Below are positions 23,322 through 32,019 of a stretch of DNA of 64,000 bases, piece by piece. The translations under genes and the position numbers were made by a program. Position 1 is the stretch's first letter. Every line of letters starts with the position of its first letter. The notes below the pieces were generated by a model. The model worked only from the letters and a program-made list of their open reading frames with translations, was not told the DNA's origin and made no database searches. Origin of the DNA: Thauera chlorobenzoica (GTDB lineage Bacteria; Pseudomonadota; Gammaproteobacteria; Burkholderiales; Rhodocyclaceae); the NCBI RefSeq assembly GCF_001922305.1, contig NZ_CP018839.1, forward strand, positions 3,038,001 to 3,102,000, in the 5' to 3' direction.

Positions 23322-26300
23322 TCAGTGCATGGGGATGGGGGCGAATAGCTCGTCGTCTGCATCGCTGGTGGATAGGTCGGCAGCGGGCAAGGCGACGGGG
23401 ACGACAGGCTGTGCGCGAGGCGGCTGGGCGGGTGCTTGCGGGGCTTCGGCGTGGGCCTGTGAGGGCACAGGGGCGCTGAACAGATCTGGCGCGAGCGCGT
23501 CCCGCCACTTCTGCCACGTGCTGGCGGGGGTGGTGTGGTAGCCCATCGCCTGGGCCAGGAAGAGCACGATGACGGTGCAGTCGAGCACCTCGTTGCGGTG
23601 CCCGCTGGGGCATACCCAGCGGTCGGCCCAGCCGTGGGCCATGCGCACCTTGATGCGGTGCTCGGCGGTGAGCTGGTCGAACCATTCGGGCGGCAGGTGG
23701 CGGTTGAGGTGGATGTAGCCGGGGCCGGGTTGTTTGACCTGGTCGAGCCGGCCGTGGAGCAGATCCTTGGCGGTGTCGACGCAGATGCGCCAGAGCTTGA
23801 CGCCGCGCTTGAGGGTTTTGCCGAAGGCGTTCACGTCCACCCAGCTGGGCTTCATTTTGATGGGGGCGCCCAGCGCCTGGTCGCCCTTGGTGGCGAAGAC
23901 CTTGCGGGCGTTCATGGCGCGGCAGTAGGTGTAGGCCTGGTGCGTCCAGTTGGTGCCGCCGGTGTCGATGCCAACGGCGTCGATGGGCATGGCGTGGCCG
24001 TTGATGTGGCGGTAGGTGGCTTCGATGACGGGGTTGAGCTTTTCGAACCATTCCTGCTGCTGGGCCGGGTTGCCGTAGATGACGCGGTAGTCGATGGGCC
24101 ACATCTCCTCGCCTTCGCCGATGGCCCAGGCGACGGCTTCCCAGCGGTCTTGCTGGGTGTCGATGCCAAGCAGGATCTTGCAGGCGCCCTGGGGGACGCG
24201 CTGCAGGGGGAGGTCGATGTCGGTGAGGGCGCGGGCACGCAGCAGGCTGGCGTCGGTGTGGTCGTATTCCTCCTCCCAGACGTCGGCGAGGGTTTCATTC
24301 TTGAAGCCCTGCATGGGGCCGCTGTCGCCGAGCTTTTGCGCTTTGCGGGCCTCGAGAAATTCGCGGACGATGTCGGGCCAGGCGCGCTGCGGGCTGTAGG
24401 CGGTCCAGACGTTGACGAAGGCGACGTGGCGCGGGGGTTTGCGCGGGGTGCCGCGGCTGTCGGTCCAGACCTTAGCGGTGTGGTTGTAGAGGTAGTCGCC
24501 GCAGCGGCTGACCCAGCGGCCGGCTTGCCAGATGGTGAGGTAGTCGGCCTGGGTGATGGGCTCGTTGCAGTGGGGGCAGACGTGGCGGACGGTGGCGGGG
24601 TCGGCGTTGTCCCACTTGAAGCCATGGCGGACGTCGGCCCCGCCCCACATGAGGGGGTGGTCGAGCTCGCAATGGGGGCAGTCGATGCGGAACTCCATGA
24701 CGGCCTCGGCAGCCTGCACGCGGCGGCGGACGTGGCTGGTGAGCTTGTGGCGGGGGGTGGTGCCGAGGATGATCTTGGGAAACGGGGCGCCTTCCAGCCG
24801 GCCCTTGGCGCCGGTGACGGGGTCGATGGTCTTTTCGACGACCTGGTCCATGGCGTCGACTTCGTCGAGGATGGCCACGGCGATGGTGATGCGGCGAAAG
24901 CTGCGGGCGGCCTTGGCGCCGAGGTAGTGCTGCACGCTGCCACGGAAGCGCTTGAACTTGATGGTGTCGTCGTCGCGGCCGAGGCGGCGGACGGGGTCGA
25001 GCCCGCGGCAGATGTCGAAGGACGGGGTGATCTCGGACTTGACGAAGCTGTCGCGATCGTCGTCGGTGGGTTGCCAGATGGCGAGCTTGCGGCGGCGATG
25101 CGCGGCGTTGTATTCGGCGAAGCCGACGACGGTTTTGGTGTTGTGAGTAGGCACCATGGCCCGGGTGCACAGGAAGAGATGGCTTGGGCTGTCGACTTCG
25201 ATGCAGCGCACGGGGACGCTGGCGATGGGTTGAACGCTGACAACGCGCCGGCAGTAGGTGATGGTGGGGCGTTGTACCTCGATTACGCGGTGGGCCTTGC
25301 GCTGCAGGTTGAAGGGGTTGATGGCCGGCGACGGTTTGAAGTTGACCCGGTATTGGTCGAGGTGATGCGCTTGCTGACGCATCCGACCGCGCAGGGTGGC
25401 TTTGAGGCCCAGCGAGACGACCAGCTCATACACGCCGTCTGCCAGTGCCTTGTTGGTGCTGACGAATTCGCACCGGCCATTGGTGCCAACGGTGCCATCG
25501 GAATCCATCAAGCCGCGCAGCAGTTGCAGGCGCTGGTTGCGCGAGGCTCGCAGGTAGATGGGCGGGATATGTTTGCTGCTGAGCAGGCCAAGCGCGCGGA
25601 ACCGGGCGGCCCAGGGCGTTACGGCGCGCGGTTCGTCCCCGACATCGAGCAGGATGGTGGCGTTGTTTGGATTCCGTTGGTCGAGATAGCACACGCGGGC
25701 GTCGATACCTTCGGCACGGATGTGGTCGGCGGTTTCTACATCGCCCCGGTGTTGCGTGATGCGGGGCGTGACAAGGTGCCCGTCGCCCAGCCAGAGGCCG
25801 AGGGTGTAAGGCGGAATGGGCAGGTCTGCGTTGGGCAGCTCGAGCGCGGCGGCGTTTCTGATGCGGAGTTGGTTATAGCTCCAGCCTTGGGACTGGATTC
25901 GGGCCATCTGGCCGGTGTCGAGAATGCCCTGCGTGGTGACCTGACGCCCCCGTGGCGGGCGGCCAAAGGGGCGGGACTGGCTGGGGGATAGGAGGTATTC
26001 GAAGCTGACCCTGCTTTCGACCATCCAGCGGTGACCTTCGTCGGCAACGACTTGGGTGCCATCGCAGAAAGTAATGCGGTAGCAGGTGTGGTTGCGGTAG
26101 ATGGGTGAGCAGTAACGCACGATACAGGGGCGCCCTGCTTCGTCGAACACGGTGTCGCCCGGCGCGAGGCGGCCCATGGTTGTCCATCCGCTGGGGGTGG
26201 GCACGGGGGTGTCGAGTGCGAGGGCGTACCCCACCCGCTTGGCCTTCTCGACGTTGACCTCCTCGATGTCGTCATTCGAGAAGGCGTCCATCCAGCCGAT

Positions 26301-26477
26301 TTGGAACGGCCACGGCACGAACAGGCCGCGCTGGTGGCTGGATTCTTCGTCGAGGTCGAAGTGCTCGGCCGCCCAGGTGCTGTAGGCCACGGGCGGGTCG
26401 GCCTTGAGGGGCCGCAGGCCGGCTTCGATGGCGCGCTTGAGGGCGTCGAGGGTTTCGGTGGGCAGGCGGGCAGTCAT
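23322..26477 (-). CDS. Phage terminase large subunit (gpA-like) interrupted by intein
   Basis: A 1,051-residue precursor. Removing residues 85-446 (the intein) leaves a 689-residue terminase like lambda gpA (641). The rejoined Walker A region reads KAKRVGY-TKTVVG, matching the lambda KSARVGYSK type. Walker B is AVAILDEVD (533-541), zinc-ribbon pairs are CPHC at 600-603 and 634-637, and the nuclease acidic motif is LLGIDTQQD (about 769-776). The enzyme packages DNA and cuts cos-type ends, working with the Nu1-like subunit encoded 3 bp upstream. Without protein splicing the ATPase would be broken, so packaging depends on it. Confidence 0.95.
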   Translation of the reverse strand: MTARLPTETLDALKRAIEAGLRPLKADPPVAYSTWAAEHFDLDEESSHQRGLFVPWPFQIGWMDAFSNDDIEEVNVEKAKRVGYALALDTPVPTPSGWTTMGRLAPGDTVFDEAGRPCIVRYCSPIYRNHTCYRITFCDGTQVVADEGHRWMVESRVSFEYLLSPSQSRPFGRPPRGRQVTTQGILDTGQMARIQSQGWSYNQLRIRNAAALELPNADLPIPPYTLGLWLGDGHLVTPRITQHRGDVETADHIRAEGIDARVCYLDQRNPNNATILLDVGDEPRAVTPWAARFRALGLLSSKHIPPIYLRASRNQRLQLLRGLMDSDGTVGTNGRCEFVSTNKALADGVYELVVSLGLKATLRGRMRQQAHHLDQYRVNFKPSPAINPFNLQRKAHRVIEVQRPTITYCRRVVSVQPIASVPVRCIEVDSPSHLFLCTRAMVPTHNTKTVVGFAEYNAAHRRRKLAIWQPTDDDRDSFVKSEITPSFDICRGLDPVRRLGRDDDTIKFKRFRGSVQHYLGAKAARSFRRITIAVAILDEVDAMDQVVEKTIDPVTGAKGRLEGAPFPKIILGTTPRHKLTSHVRRRVQAAEAVMEFRIDCPHCELDHPLMWGGADVRHGFKWDNADPATVRHVCPHCNEPITQADYLTIWQAGRWVSRCGDYLYNHTAKVWTDSRGTPRKPPRHVAFVNVWTAYSPQRAWPDIVREFLEARKAQKLGDSGPMQGFKNETLADVWEEEYDHTDASLLRARALTDIDLPLQRVPQGACKILLGIDTQQDRWEAVAWAIGEGEEMWPIDYRVIYGNPAQQQEWFEKLNPVIEATYRHINGHAMPIDAVGIDTGGTNWTHQAYTYCRAMNARKVFATKGDQALGAPIKMKPSWVDVNAFGKTLKRGVKLWRICVDTAKDLLHGRLDQVKQPGPGYIHLNRHLPPEWFDQLTAEHRIKVRMAHGWADRWVCPSGHRNEVLDCTVIVLFLAQAMGYHTTPASTWQKWRDALAPDLFSAPVPSQAHAEAPQAPAQPPRAQPVVPVALPAADLSTSDADDELFAPIPMH
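25140..26225 (-). other. Class 3-type intein with LAGLIDADG endonuclease in terminase
   Basis: A 362-residue in-frame insertion from Ala85 to Asn446. Splicing block A starts ALALDTPVPTPSGW, with Ala where most inteins have Cys or Ser. Block B ends ADEGHRW (Trp151), block F is VPVRCIEVDSPSHLF (Cys425), and block G is MVPTHN followed by Thr. Trp, Cys and the Thr before His-Asn form the WCT signature of class 3 inteins, in which the block F Cys attacks first. Two dodecapeptide motifs (LGLWLGDGHL at about 226-235 and LLRGLMDSDG at 319-328) show a full LAGLIDADG homing endonuclease, so it is a mobile and not a mini-intein. Confidence 0.93.
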
Positions 26478-26480
26478 GGG

Positions 26481-27176
26481 TCAGTCGGCCTCCGGTGAGG
26501 CGTCGGGGGTTTCGTCTTCCTGGATATCGAACGGGTCCAGGGCGTCGGCGATCAGCGAGGCCGTTTTGCGGACCATCTCGTTGCGAGCGCGAGCGACCTC
26601 GGTCATGACCAGGTCGCGCACTGGCTGCGGCAAGTCGGGGCAGACACGGTTGATGCCGGCGGGGATCTGGTCGAAATGGTCGACGGCAGACTGAGCCGCG
26701 TTCGAGAGCACGTCGGTGAGGACGTCGATGGGGGCGTAGGTGCCGCGGGCGACGGCGTTCTTGATGTCCTGCCCTTCGCGCTGCGAGCGGGCGAGCAAGG
26801 CGCGTTCGGTCGGCAGGTCGATGGACCCGTCAGCTGCGGCGCGGCCGGCGGCCTCTTCCCGAAGCTTGCGAAGGTAGCGGATGCGGATGTCGGCCAGGGG
26901 GACTTGCTTGTGGTCGAGGCCGAACTCGGTCAGCAGCTCGCGCAGGCGGCGGTCGCTGATATCCAGGTGCGCGGCGATCTCGGCCTGGGTGGGGGCACGC
27001 TCGACCCGCCCGGCTTCGTCGCGCAGGTGGCGTACATACGCGTGCACTAGCGGGGCGAGGTTGTAGGCGTTTTTGTCGACGCGCGGGATGACGCCCCGAT
27101 CCACGAGCCGGCTCAGCTCGCCCGGCGTGAGGTCCAGCAGCCGGGCGGCGGTGTCGTGGTTGAGATGGCCTGACAT
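26481..27176 (-). CDS. Phage terminase small subunit (Nu1-like)
   Basis: A 231-residue protein with the Nu1-type N-terminal winged helix (MSGHLNHDTAARLLDLTPGELSRLVDRGVIPRVDKNAYNL), which binds cos DNA, then a central helical part with a second helix-turn-helix-like segment (TQAEIAAHLDISDRRLRELL) and a C-terminal region that should bind the large subunit. The C-terminus is acidic. The terminase large gene starts 3 bp after its stop. Confidence 0.92.
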   Translation of the reverse strand: MSGHLNHDTAARLLDLTPGELSRLVDRGVIPRVDKNAYNLAPLVHAYVRHLRDEAGRVERAPTQAEIAAHLDISDRRLRELLTEFGLDHKQVPLADIRIRYLRKLREEAAGRAAADGSIDLPTERALLARSQREGQDIKNAVARGTYAPIDVLTDVLSNAAQSAVDHFDQIPAGINRVCPDLPQPVRDLVMTEVARARNEMVRKTASLIADALDPFDIQEDETPDASPEAD

Positions 27177-27182
27177 GGCGGT

Positions 27183-28037
27183 TTAGCGTCCGCCTTTGGA
27201 GGCAGCACGGTCCAGTTTCTCGGCCGCTTTTGCGGCAGCCTTCGCGGCGGCCTCGGCGATCACTGCCCGCCGTTTCTCGGCGCGGTCAAGGCGCTCGATC
27301 TCCGCAATCAGCAGCGCAGCCGCTTTCACCAGGTTTCGGCGCGGCGTGCCAGGCTTCCACCACTCGGCCGGAAAAGGCCATTGAGACGGGCCATCGTCCT
27401 GCTGCGGGGCGCAGCCATGCAGCGCATAGCAGGCCGCAGCACGGGGCAGTTCGCCATCCTGATACTTGTCGTCGTGCGCAGGCGCCCAACCCTCGACCGC
27501 GATCTGGCGCTCGCGCTCGTTGATCACCTCTTCGACTGCCTCGACGCCACGGCGGCGCTTGACGACGGGAGCAGCTGGCGGCGCCTTATCTACTTCCGCC
27601 CCCTCCCCCAGCTTCGCCGTTGCCGCGCTTAGATTCGACAACGACGCCAGGGCATCTGCCCCGATACCGAGGGTGCCGAGGTCGAAGCCGTCATCCTTCA
27701 GCAAGGCCAGCTGCTGGGCCAGGACGGTTTCGTCCCATTCGCCGTTACGGGCGATCTGGTTGTCAGCGATGATGTACGCACGCTTCTGTGCCTCACTCAG
27801 CCCCGTGCGGCGCAGGCAGGGCACCGTCTTCATACCCGCACGAATCGCTGCCAGTCGGCGGCCGTGGCCCGCCAGCACCACATTACCTTCGTCGACGACG
27901 ATCACGCCGTTGAAGCCGAATTGCTCGAAGCTGGCCACCAACTGGGTGATCTGCCCATCGCCGTGCTTCATGCTGTTGTCCGGATGGGGCGTAAGCGCCT
28001 CCGGGTCGATATGCTCAATGATGTCGTGCTGAGTTTT
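27183..28037 (-). CDS. ParB-like nuclease-domain phage protein with C-terminal extension
   Basis: A 284-residue protein from a TTG at 28037, chosen because AAGGGGG lies eight bases upstream; a GTG further up (28082) has no such site. Residues about 5-95 form a ParB/Srx-type domain: NSMKHGDGQITQLVASFEQFGF, GNVVLAGHGRRLAA (the GHGRR-like motif) and AQKRAYIIADNQIARNGEWD. Residues 180-265 contain a second phage domain, ERQIAVEGWAPAHDD...WPFPAEWWKPGTPRRNLVKA, widespread in phage proteins but of unknown function to me. The tail is an Ala/Lys/Arg helix. It lies directly upstream of the terminase genes; such proteins may methylate, nick or bind DNA for packaging, which is unproven. Confidence 0.75.
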   Translation of the reverse strand, partial: KTQHDIIEHIDPEALTPHPDNSMKHGDGQITQLVASFEQFGFNGVIVVDEGNVVLAGHGRRLAAIRAGMKTVPCLRRTGLSEAQKRAYIIADNQIARNGEWDETVLAQQLALLKDDGFDLGTLGIGADALASLSNLSAATAKLGEGAEVDKAPPAAPVVKRRRGVEAVEEVINERERQIAVEGWAPAHDDKYQDGELPRAAACYALHGCAPQQDDGPSQWPFPAEWWKPGTPRRNLVKAAALLIAEIERLDRAEKRRAVIAEAAAKAAAKAAEKLDRAASKGGR

Positions 28038-28128
28038 CAAAACCGGAACCCCCTTAGGAAGGTTGAAAAACAGTGGAAGCACGGGGTTCGAATTACCCGC
28101 GGGCGGATCACCCCGGAAGGACCCGCAG

Positions 28129-28938
28129 TCATGCCGTCACCTTGTCGAGTTCGGCCTGCAGCGCGGCCTCGATGCGTGGCCGGAACTCGCGTTCGATAGT
28201 CCGCTTGGCCACGCCGTAGAAGTCGAAGCGCCGTTCATACGACGCGCTCTTCACGAAGATCATCACCGGCTCGATGCGGCTGCCCAAGGCGTAGTTGGTG
28301 CGGCGGTAGATGCCGGGCTGCATCTTGTGGGTCGAGCCGCGACTGGACTGCTCCGACCTGACGAACGATCGGCGATCGCCAGCGCGGACGAGGAAGTACT
28401 CCCAGCCGGCGCGCTTCTTCGTGCCCTTGCGGCGGCGGTCTCGCCCCTTCACACCCATGTTCTGCGTCGAGCCGGCCACGCGCTCGGCGGCGTCGAACCA
28501 GGACAGGATCTGGCGGATCTCGCCGGGGCTGTGGTTGCCGTAGGCGTCGAGCTTGGCGCGCTCGCCGGGCACGGCCACCCAGCCGGCCGGGAGGACGCCC
28601 ACGGCCTGCAGTGCTTTCTCGAAAGCCTTCTGCCTGCGACGGCTTGCGCCCTCGATCTGCGTCTGCAAGTAGTTGTCAGCGCGGTACCAGTAGCCGTCCT
28701 TGATCTCGACGCGGGCCTGCATCTCAGCCTTGTCCAACTTCACCTGGAAGCTATTCAGGGTCCAGCGGGTTGGGCGATCAAACACACGCCCCATCTCGCG
28801 CACCTCGGCATCCTTGACCTCGCGCGCGGCGTGGAGCAGTGCGCGCTGCGTGGCGATCTCGACGGCGCGCGGAGCTTCCTTGGCCAGACGGCCGATCACC
28901 TGGTCGATGTCAGACTTCACGCTTAACCGCGCAACCAT
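28129..28938 (-). CDS. Phage protein upstream of terminase, minor tail (gpZ/HK97 gp10-like?)
   Basis: A 269-residue basic protein beginning MVARLSVKSDI at 28938, whose ATG shares a base with the preceding stop (TGATG). Features are a helical N-terminus with RALLHAAREVKDAEVREM, then GRVFDRPTRWTLNSF and a basic middle (KGRDRRRKGTKKRAGWEYFLV). This resembles tail-completion proteins of the HK97 gp10 or lambda Z type, but the gene is outside the tail cluster, so the assignment is tentative. No catalytic motif is seen. Confidence 0.6.
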   Translation of the reverse strand: MVARLSVKSDIDQVIGRLAKEAPRAVEIATQRALLHAAREVKDAEVREMGRVFDRPTRWTLNSFQVKLDKAEMQARVEIKDGYWYRADNYLQTQIEGASRRRQKAFEKALQAVGVLPAGWVAVPGERAKLDAYGNHSPGEIRQILSWFDAAERVAGSTQNMGVKGRDRRRKGTKKRAGWEYFLVRAGDRRSFVRSEQSSRGSTHKMQPGIYRRTNYALGSRIEPVMIFVKSASYERRFDFYGVAKRTIEREFRPRIEAALQAELDKVTA

Positions 28939-29237
28939 CACCGCGCCCCCTTCCCAGCCAGTTCGCGCACCTCGCATTCCTCGCGTTCCTCACGCGCCTG
29001 GGCCCGCATCCGCGCCACGCTACCGCGCACGATCAGATCCCAGGCCGCGATCGCACCCGAGAGGTCGGCGAGCCATGCGGCCCAGCTCAGGATCATGTCC
29101 GGGTCGCCCTTCTCCACCGCAGCCTTGATCGCAGCGCCGATCTCCTTCTCGTCGGCCTCGCTCCAGTCGCCGCGCTGCTTGCGCACTTCGGCCACCCGTA
29201 CGAAGTCGCCGCGCATCTTGTCGATTACCGTTTTCAT
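28938..29237 (-). CDS. Small phage protein, unknown
   Basis: A 99-residue helical, charged protein (MKTVIDKMRGDFVRVAEVRKQR...) coupled to the next gene by a one-base overlap. The central hydrophobic stretch (MILSWAAWLADLSGAIAAWDLIV) could be one membrane span or an amphipathic hairpin. It is first in the minus-strand block downstream of the palindromic region near the primase. Function is unknown. Confidence 0.55.
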   Translation of the reverse strand: MKTVIDKMRGDFVRVAEVRKQRGDWSEADEKEIGAAIKAAVEKGDPDMILSWAAWLADLSGAIAAWDLIVRGSVARMRAQAREEREECEVRELAGKGAR

Positions 29238-29568
29238 CTCATCACCTCGTCACGCTTCCCTGCCCTGTTTCCCAGCCTTCCCAGCCTCAATACCGAGGTT
29301 GGGAAGCCAAAAGCCTTGCAATCCCTGCTTGTTCCCAACCTTCCCAACCTTCCCAACCTTTTTGTTCGGTGCGCACGCGAGCGCGCGCGGGGGCGTGTAC
29401 GTGCCCCCGCGCCCTCGTACGCGCACGGGCGAGCACGCGTGAAGCGCGAGGCTGGGAACGTTGGGAAGGTTGGGAACCCCCAGCAACGGCGCGGGTTGCA
29501 GCTTCCCAGCCTCTGCGCAGAGGCTGGGAAGGCTGGGAACGGAGGGTGGGAAAACGCCCACGGCGCGA
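29238..29568. repeat. Iterated inverted-repeat region beside primase gene
   Basis: A 331-bp non-coding interval with C-strand units (TTCCCAACC or TTCCCAGCC) at 29268-29288 and 29331-29358, and G-strand units (GGTTGGGAA or GGCTGGGAA) at 29295-29308, 29450-29481 and 29521-29551, separated by an alternating CG-rich core (29359-29449). It includes a perfect 30-bp palindrome at 29502-29531 built on CTTCCCAGCCTCTGC. The whole forms a nested dyad. Location next to the primase-helicase suggests a replication origin or iteron cluster; a structured RNA is the alternative. Confidence 0.7.
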
Positions 29569-32013
29569 TCAGAACGGCGCACAGCCACCCTCCCCACTCG
29601 CCGGTGGCGAAACCCGCGCCGTTGCTGCGCTGGCACGAATATCGCTTCTACCCTTGTTCATGCTCGGGGGCGTGTAGAGGCGGCGGCGACCCGGGTCAGC
29701 GGCGAGCCGATCCTCCACACGCCCGCAGCCGAGCTTGCGCAGGGTGATGCCGATACGCGTCACCACCGCAGGGGTGAGCTTGTCCGGCGTGAGATTGAGC
29801 GGACCTGCGGCTACGTCCGCCATGCTGAACGGCCCGGTCTGCTTATTGACCCACTCGTACAGGTAGTCCTCGAACGGCTCCGGCATACCCCGCTTGGCCT
29901 GCTCGGGGTTGAACAGCACTCGCTGCTCGTCGTGCGTCGGCCAGCAGCGTTCGCCGTTGCGGTAGTCGTACAACGCCTCGGCAAACAGCAACTCGCGCAC
30001 GGCCAGCAACCCGTCGAGGTCGAACTCCCCCGCACACATCACCGGCCAGAATCGGCGTGCCCCGGTCACGTCCTTGAGGTATTCCTCCTCGTTGGTCGTC
30101 CCGATGAACACCGACTGGCGCGGTACCTTGATGATGCGTTTGCCGTACGGGGGGCGATACTCATCGTCCTGCCGGCTGAGGAAGGACTTCTGCTTGCGCT
30201 CCTCCGCCTTCATGAGCGAACCCAGCTCCGCGATCTCATAGACCCAGTGGCCGGGCAAAGCCATCAGCGAGTCCTTGTTGCTCAGATCGAGGTCGGTATC
30301 GGCAAACCAGTGCCAGGACAAGATGCGCGCGGCGGTCGATTTGCCCCGCCCCTGCTCGCCTTCCAGCACCAGGCAGTAGTCGAACTTGCAGCCGGGCTCC
30401 ATCACCCGCTTGATCATGCCGCGCAGGAAGAACTGCCCGACGAAGCCCACGTACTCCGAGTGTTCCACGCCCAGGAAGTCGCTCAGCCAGTGCGCGTTGC
30501 GGCGCACGCCGTCCCACGGCGGCAGCGCCTCGAGCGCCTCGCGCACGGGGTGGAAGCGGTGCTTGCGTGCCAGCACCTCGACCGCCTGCGCCACGGTGCT
30601 CGCGCTGAACTCCACCCCCCACTTCCGTTGCAGCCAGATGGCCGTGGTGATGTCGAGCAGATCCGTCCATTCGCCGGCATCCGGCCCATTGCGCTCGCAT
30701 GGAATCGGGCGGCGGAACTCGGTCTTTTCCGCGAACTCGTTGTAGCCGATCGCGCCGCGCCACTCGCGCATGCACGACAGGATCAGCTCGGCATTGGCCA
30801 GACACGGGCTGATGTCGCCCTTTTTCTGGAGCAGGTCGCGCTCCCACTCGTCGGGCGGCTCGTCGTCATCAGGGGGCGCTCCGGGCGCATCTTGCCCCGC
30901 CCCTGCGGGAGCTGTCATCGCGGCGGGGGCAAGGTCGAGGTGCGCACCGTCGGGCGCCGGGGGCATTGGCACGGCAGCAGCAGGGGCAACGGGCGGGCGA
31001 TCGGCCTTTGCCGCGCGCGGTTTGCGCGCCTTGGCCTTGGCCCAGGGCGACACCCAGCCCGCCTCCTCCGCCAGCCCGAACACCGTGCCCAGCGAAATCT
31101 CCCTGGGCTTGAAGCTCGCCCAGCGCTTGGCTGTATCGTCTGGCCCCGCATACTTGGGGCTGCGTGACGACCACGCATCCCACACCATGTAGCCGGGGGC
31201 GCCGAGCTCGACCAGCGCATGCCCCACCTGTATCCACGTGTTGTATTCGTCGGGCGGCACAAAGCCCAGCGCCTCTTCGGCCAGCGCCACCGACTCCGCC
31301 CGGCTGCGCTGCCGGCCACCCACGGCCACAGGCGCAGATGCAGCAACCGGCGGCGCAACAGGCCCGGCAGGCGCTGCCGGCTTGCCCTTCACCGTCACGT
31401 ACAGCCGGCGCAAGGTCGCTTGCGAGATCTCGCGCACATCCTCGGGCGCCCCGCTCCAGGCACGGCCGGTGAAGGTGAAATACTGCCGTCCGGTGAAGAC
31501 CTCGATGCCCACCTTGTTGTTCTTGAAGGTGCGCACCTCGCCATCCGCCGGCGCGGCGCAGATGATGTGCACACCGGTGCCCGAGGGCGAATACTCGGTA
31601 TAGCTGTCGCAGGCCTGGATGATCGACAGGCAGCGCTCGGCCACCTCGCCCGACCCGGCATCGATCATCCCGTCCAGGTCGATGCCCAACAGGCCATCGC
31701 CGGGCAGGAAGGCGAACCCGACGCCGTCGAAATCGCCCCGCCCGGCCGCTGCCAGGGCGGTGGCGAATGGCACCAGGTGCGAGCGGTCGCGCTCGCTCCC
31801 CTGCTCTTTCCACCGCCGCCCGCCATCGGCGTAGTACGGCATCTTGCGCGGCTTCTTCTCCGGCGTTTCGCCCGGCTCATAGCGCCACAGCAGCCACTGA
31901 GCCCGATCGGCGAGCGCGGCCGGTGCAGCGCCGGGCAGCGGATTACGCGCGCGGAATTCGGCCCGGTAGGCAGGCAAGTCTGCCCAGGGCAGCGGATCCG
32001 TTCCCCCCTGCAT
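29569..32013 (-). CDS. Phage primase-helicase (AEP/PriCT-2/P-loop)
   Basis: An 814-residue replication protein. Residues about 30-205 form a primase-polymerase-like domain with GIDLDG (110-115) as metal-binding motif and YSPSGTGVHI (141-150). Residues about 240-320 match the PriCT-2 primase C-terminal domain (EEALGFVPPDEYNTWIQVGHAL). After an acidic Pro-rich linker (340-395), residues 440-760 are a virulence-associated E/D5-type P-loop helicase with Walker A EGEQGRGKST (551-560) and conserved FIGTTNEEEYLKD. The C-terminal 60 residues are divergent. It probably unwinds the phage origin and primes synthesis. It lies 6 bp after the CII/CP76 gene and next to the inverted-repeat array. Confidence 0.9.
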   Translation of the reverse strand: MQGGTDPLPWADLPAYRAEFRARNPLPGAAPAALADRAQWLLWRYEPGETPEKKPRKMPYYADGGRRWKEQGSERDRSHLVPFATALAAAGRGDFDGVGFAFLPGDGLLGIDLDGMIDAGSGEVAERCLSIIQACDSYTEYSPSGTGVHIICAAPADGEVRTFKNNKVGIEVFTGRQYFTFTGRAWSGAPEDVREISQATLRRLYVTVKGKPAAPAGPVAPPVAASAPVAVGGRQRSRAESVALAEEALGFVPPDEYNTWIQVGHALVELGAPGYMVWDAWSSRSPKYAGPDDTAKRWASFKPREISLGTVFGLAEEAGWVSPWAKAKARKPRAAKADRPPVAPAAAVPMPPAPDGAHLDLAPAAMTAPAGAGQDAPGAPPDDDEPPDEWERDLLQKKGDISPCLANAELILSCMREWRGAIGYNEFAEKTEFRRPIPCERNGPDAGEWTDLLDITTAIWLQRKWGVEFSASTVAQAVEVLARKHRFHPVREALEALPPWDGVRRNAHWLSDFLGVEHSEYVGFVGQFFLRGMIKRVMEPGCKFDYCLVLEGEQGRGKSTAARILSWHWFADTDLDLSNKDSLMALPGHWVYEIAELGSLMKAEERKQKSFLSRQDDEYRPPYGKRIIKVPRQSVFIGTTNEEEYLKDVTGARRFWPVMCAGEFDLDGLLAVRELLFAEALYDYRNGERCWPTHDEQRVLFNPEQAKRGMPEPFEDYLYEWVNKQTGPFSMADVAAGPLNLTPDKLTPAVVTRIGITLRKLGCGRVEDRLAADPGRRRLYTPPSMNKGRSDIRASAATARVSPPASGEGGCAPF

Positions 32014-32019
32014 ACCGAA

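Noticed and set aside
23535..25991. An 818-codon plus-strand frame opposite the terminase and intein
   Set aside because: The minus strand has intact terminase and intein motifs; the plus frame is low complexity in Val/Gly/Asp/Ala and has no recognisable domain.
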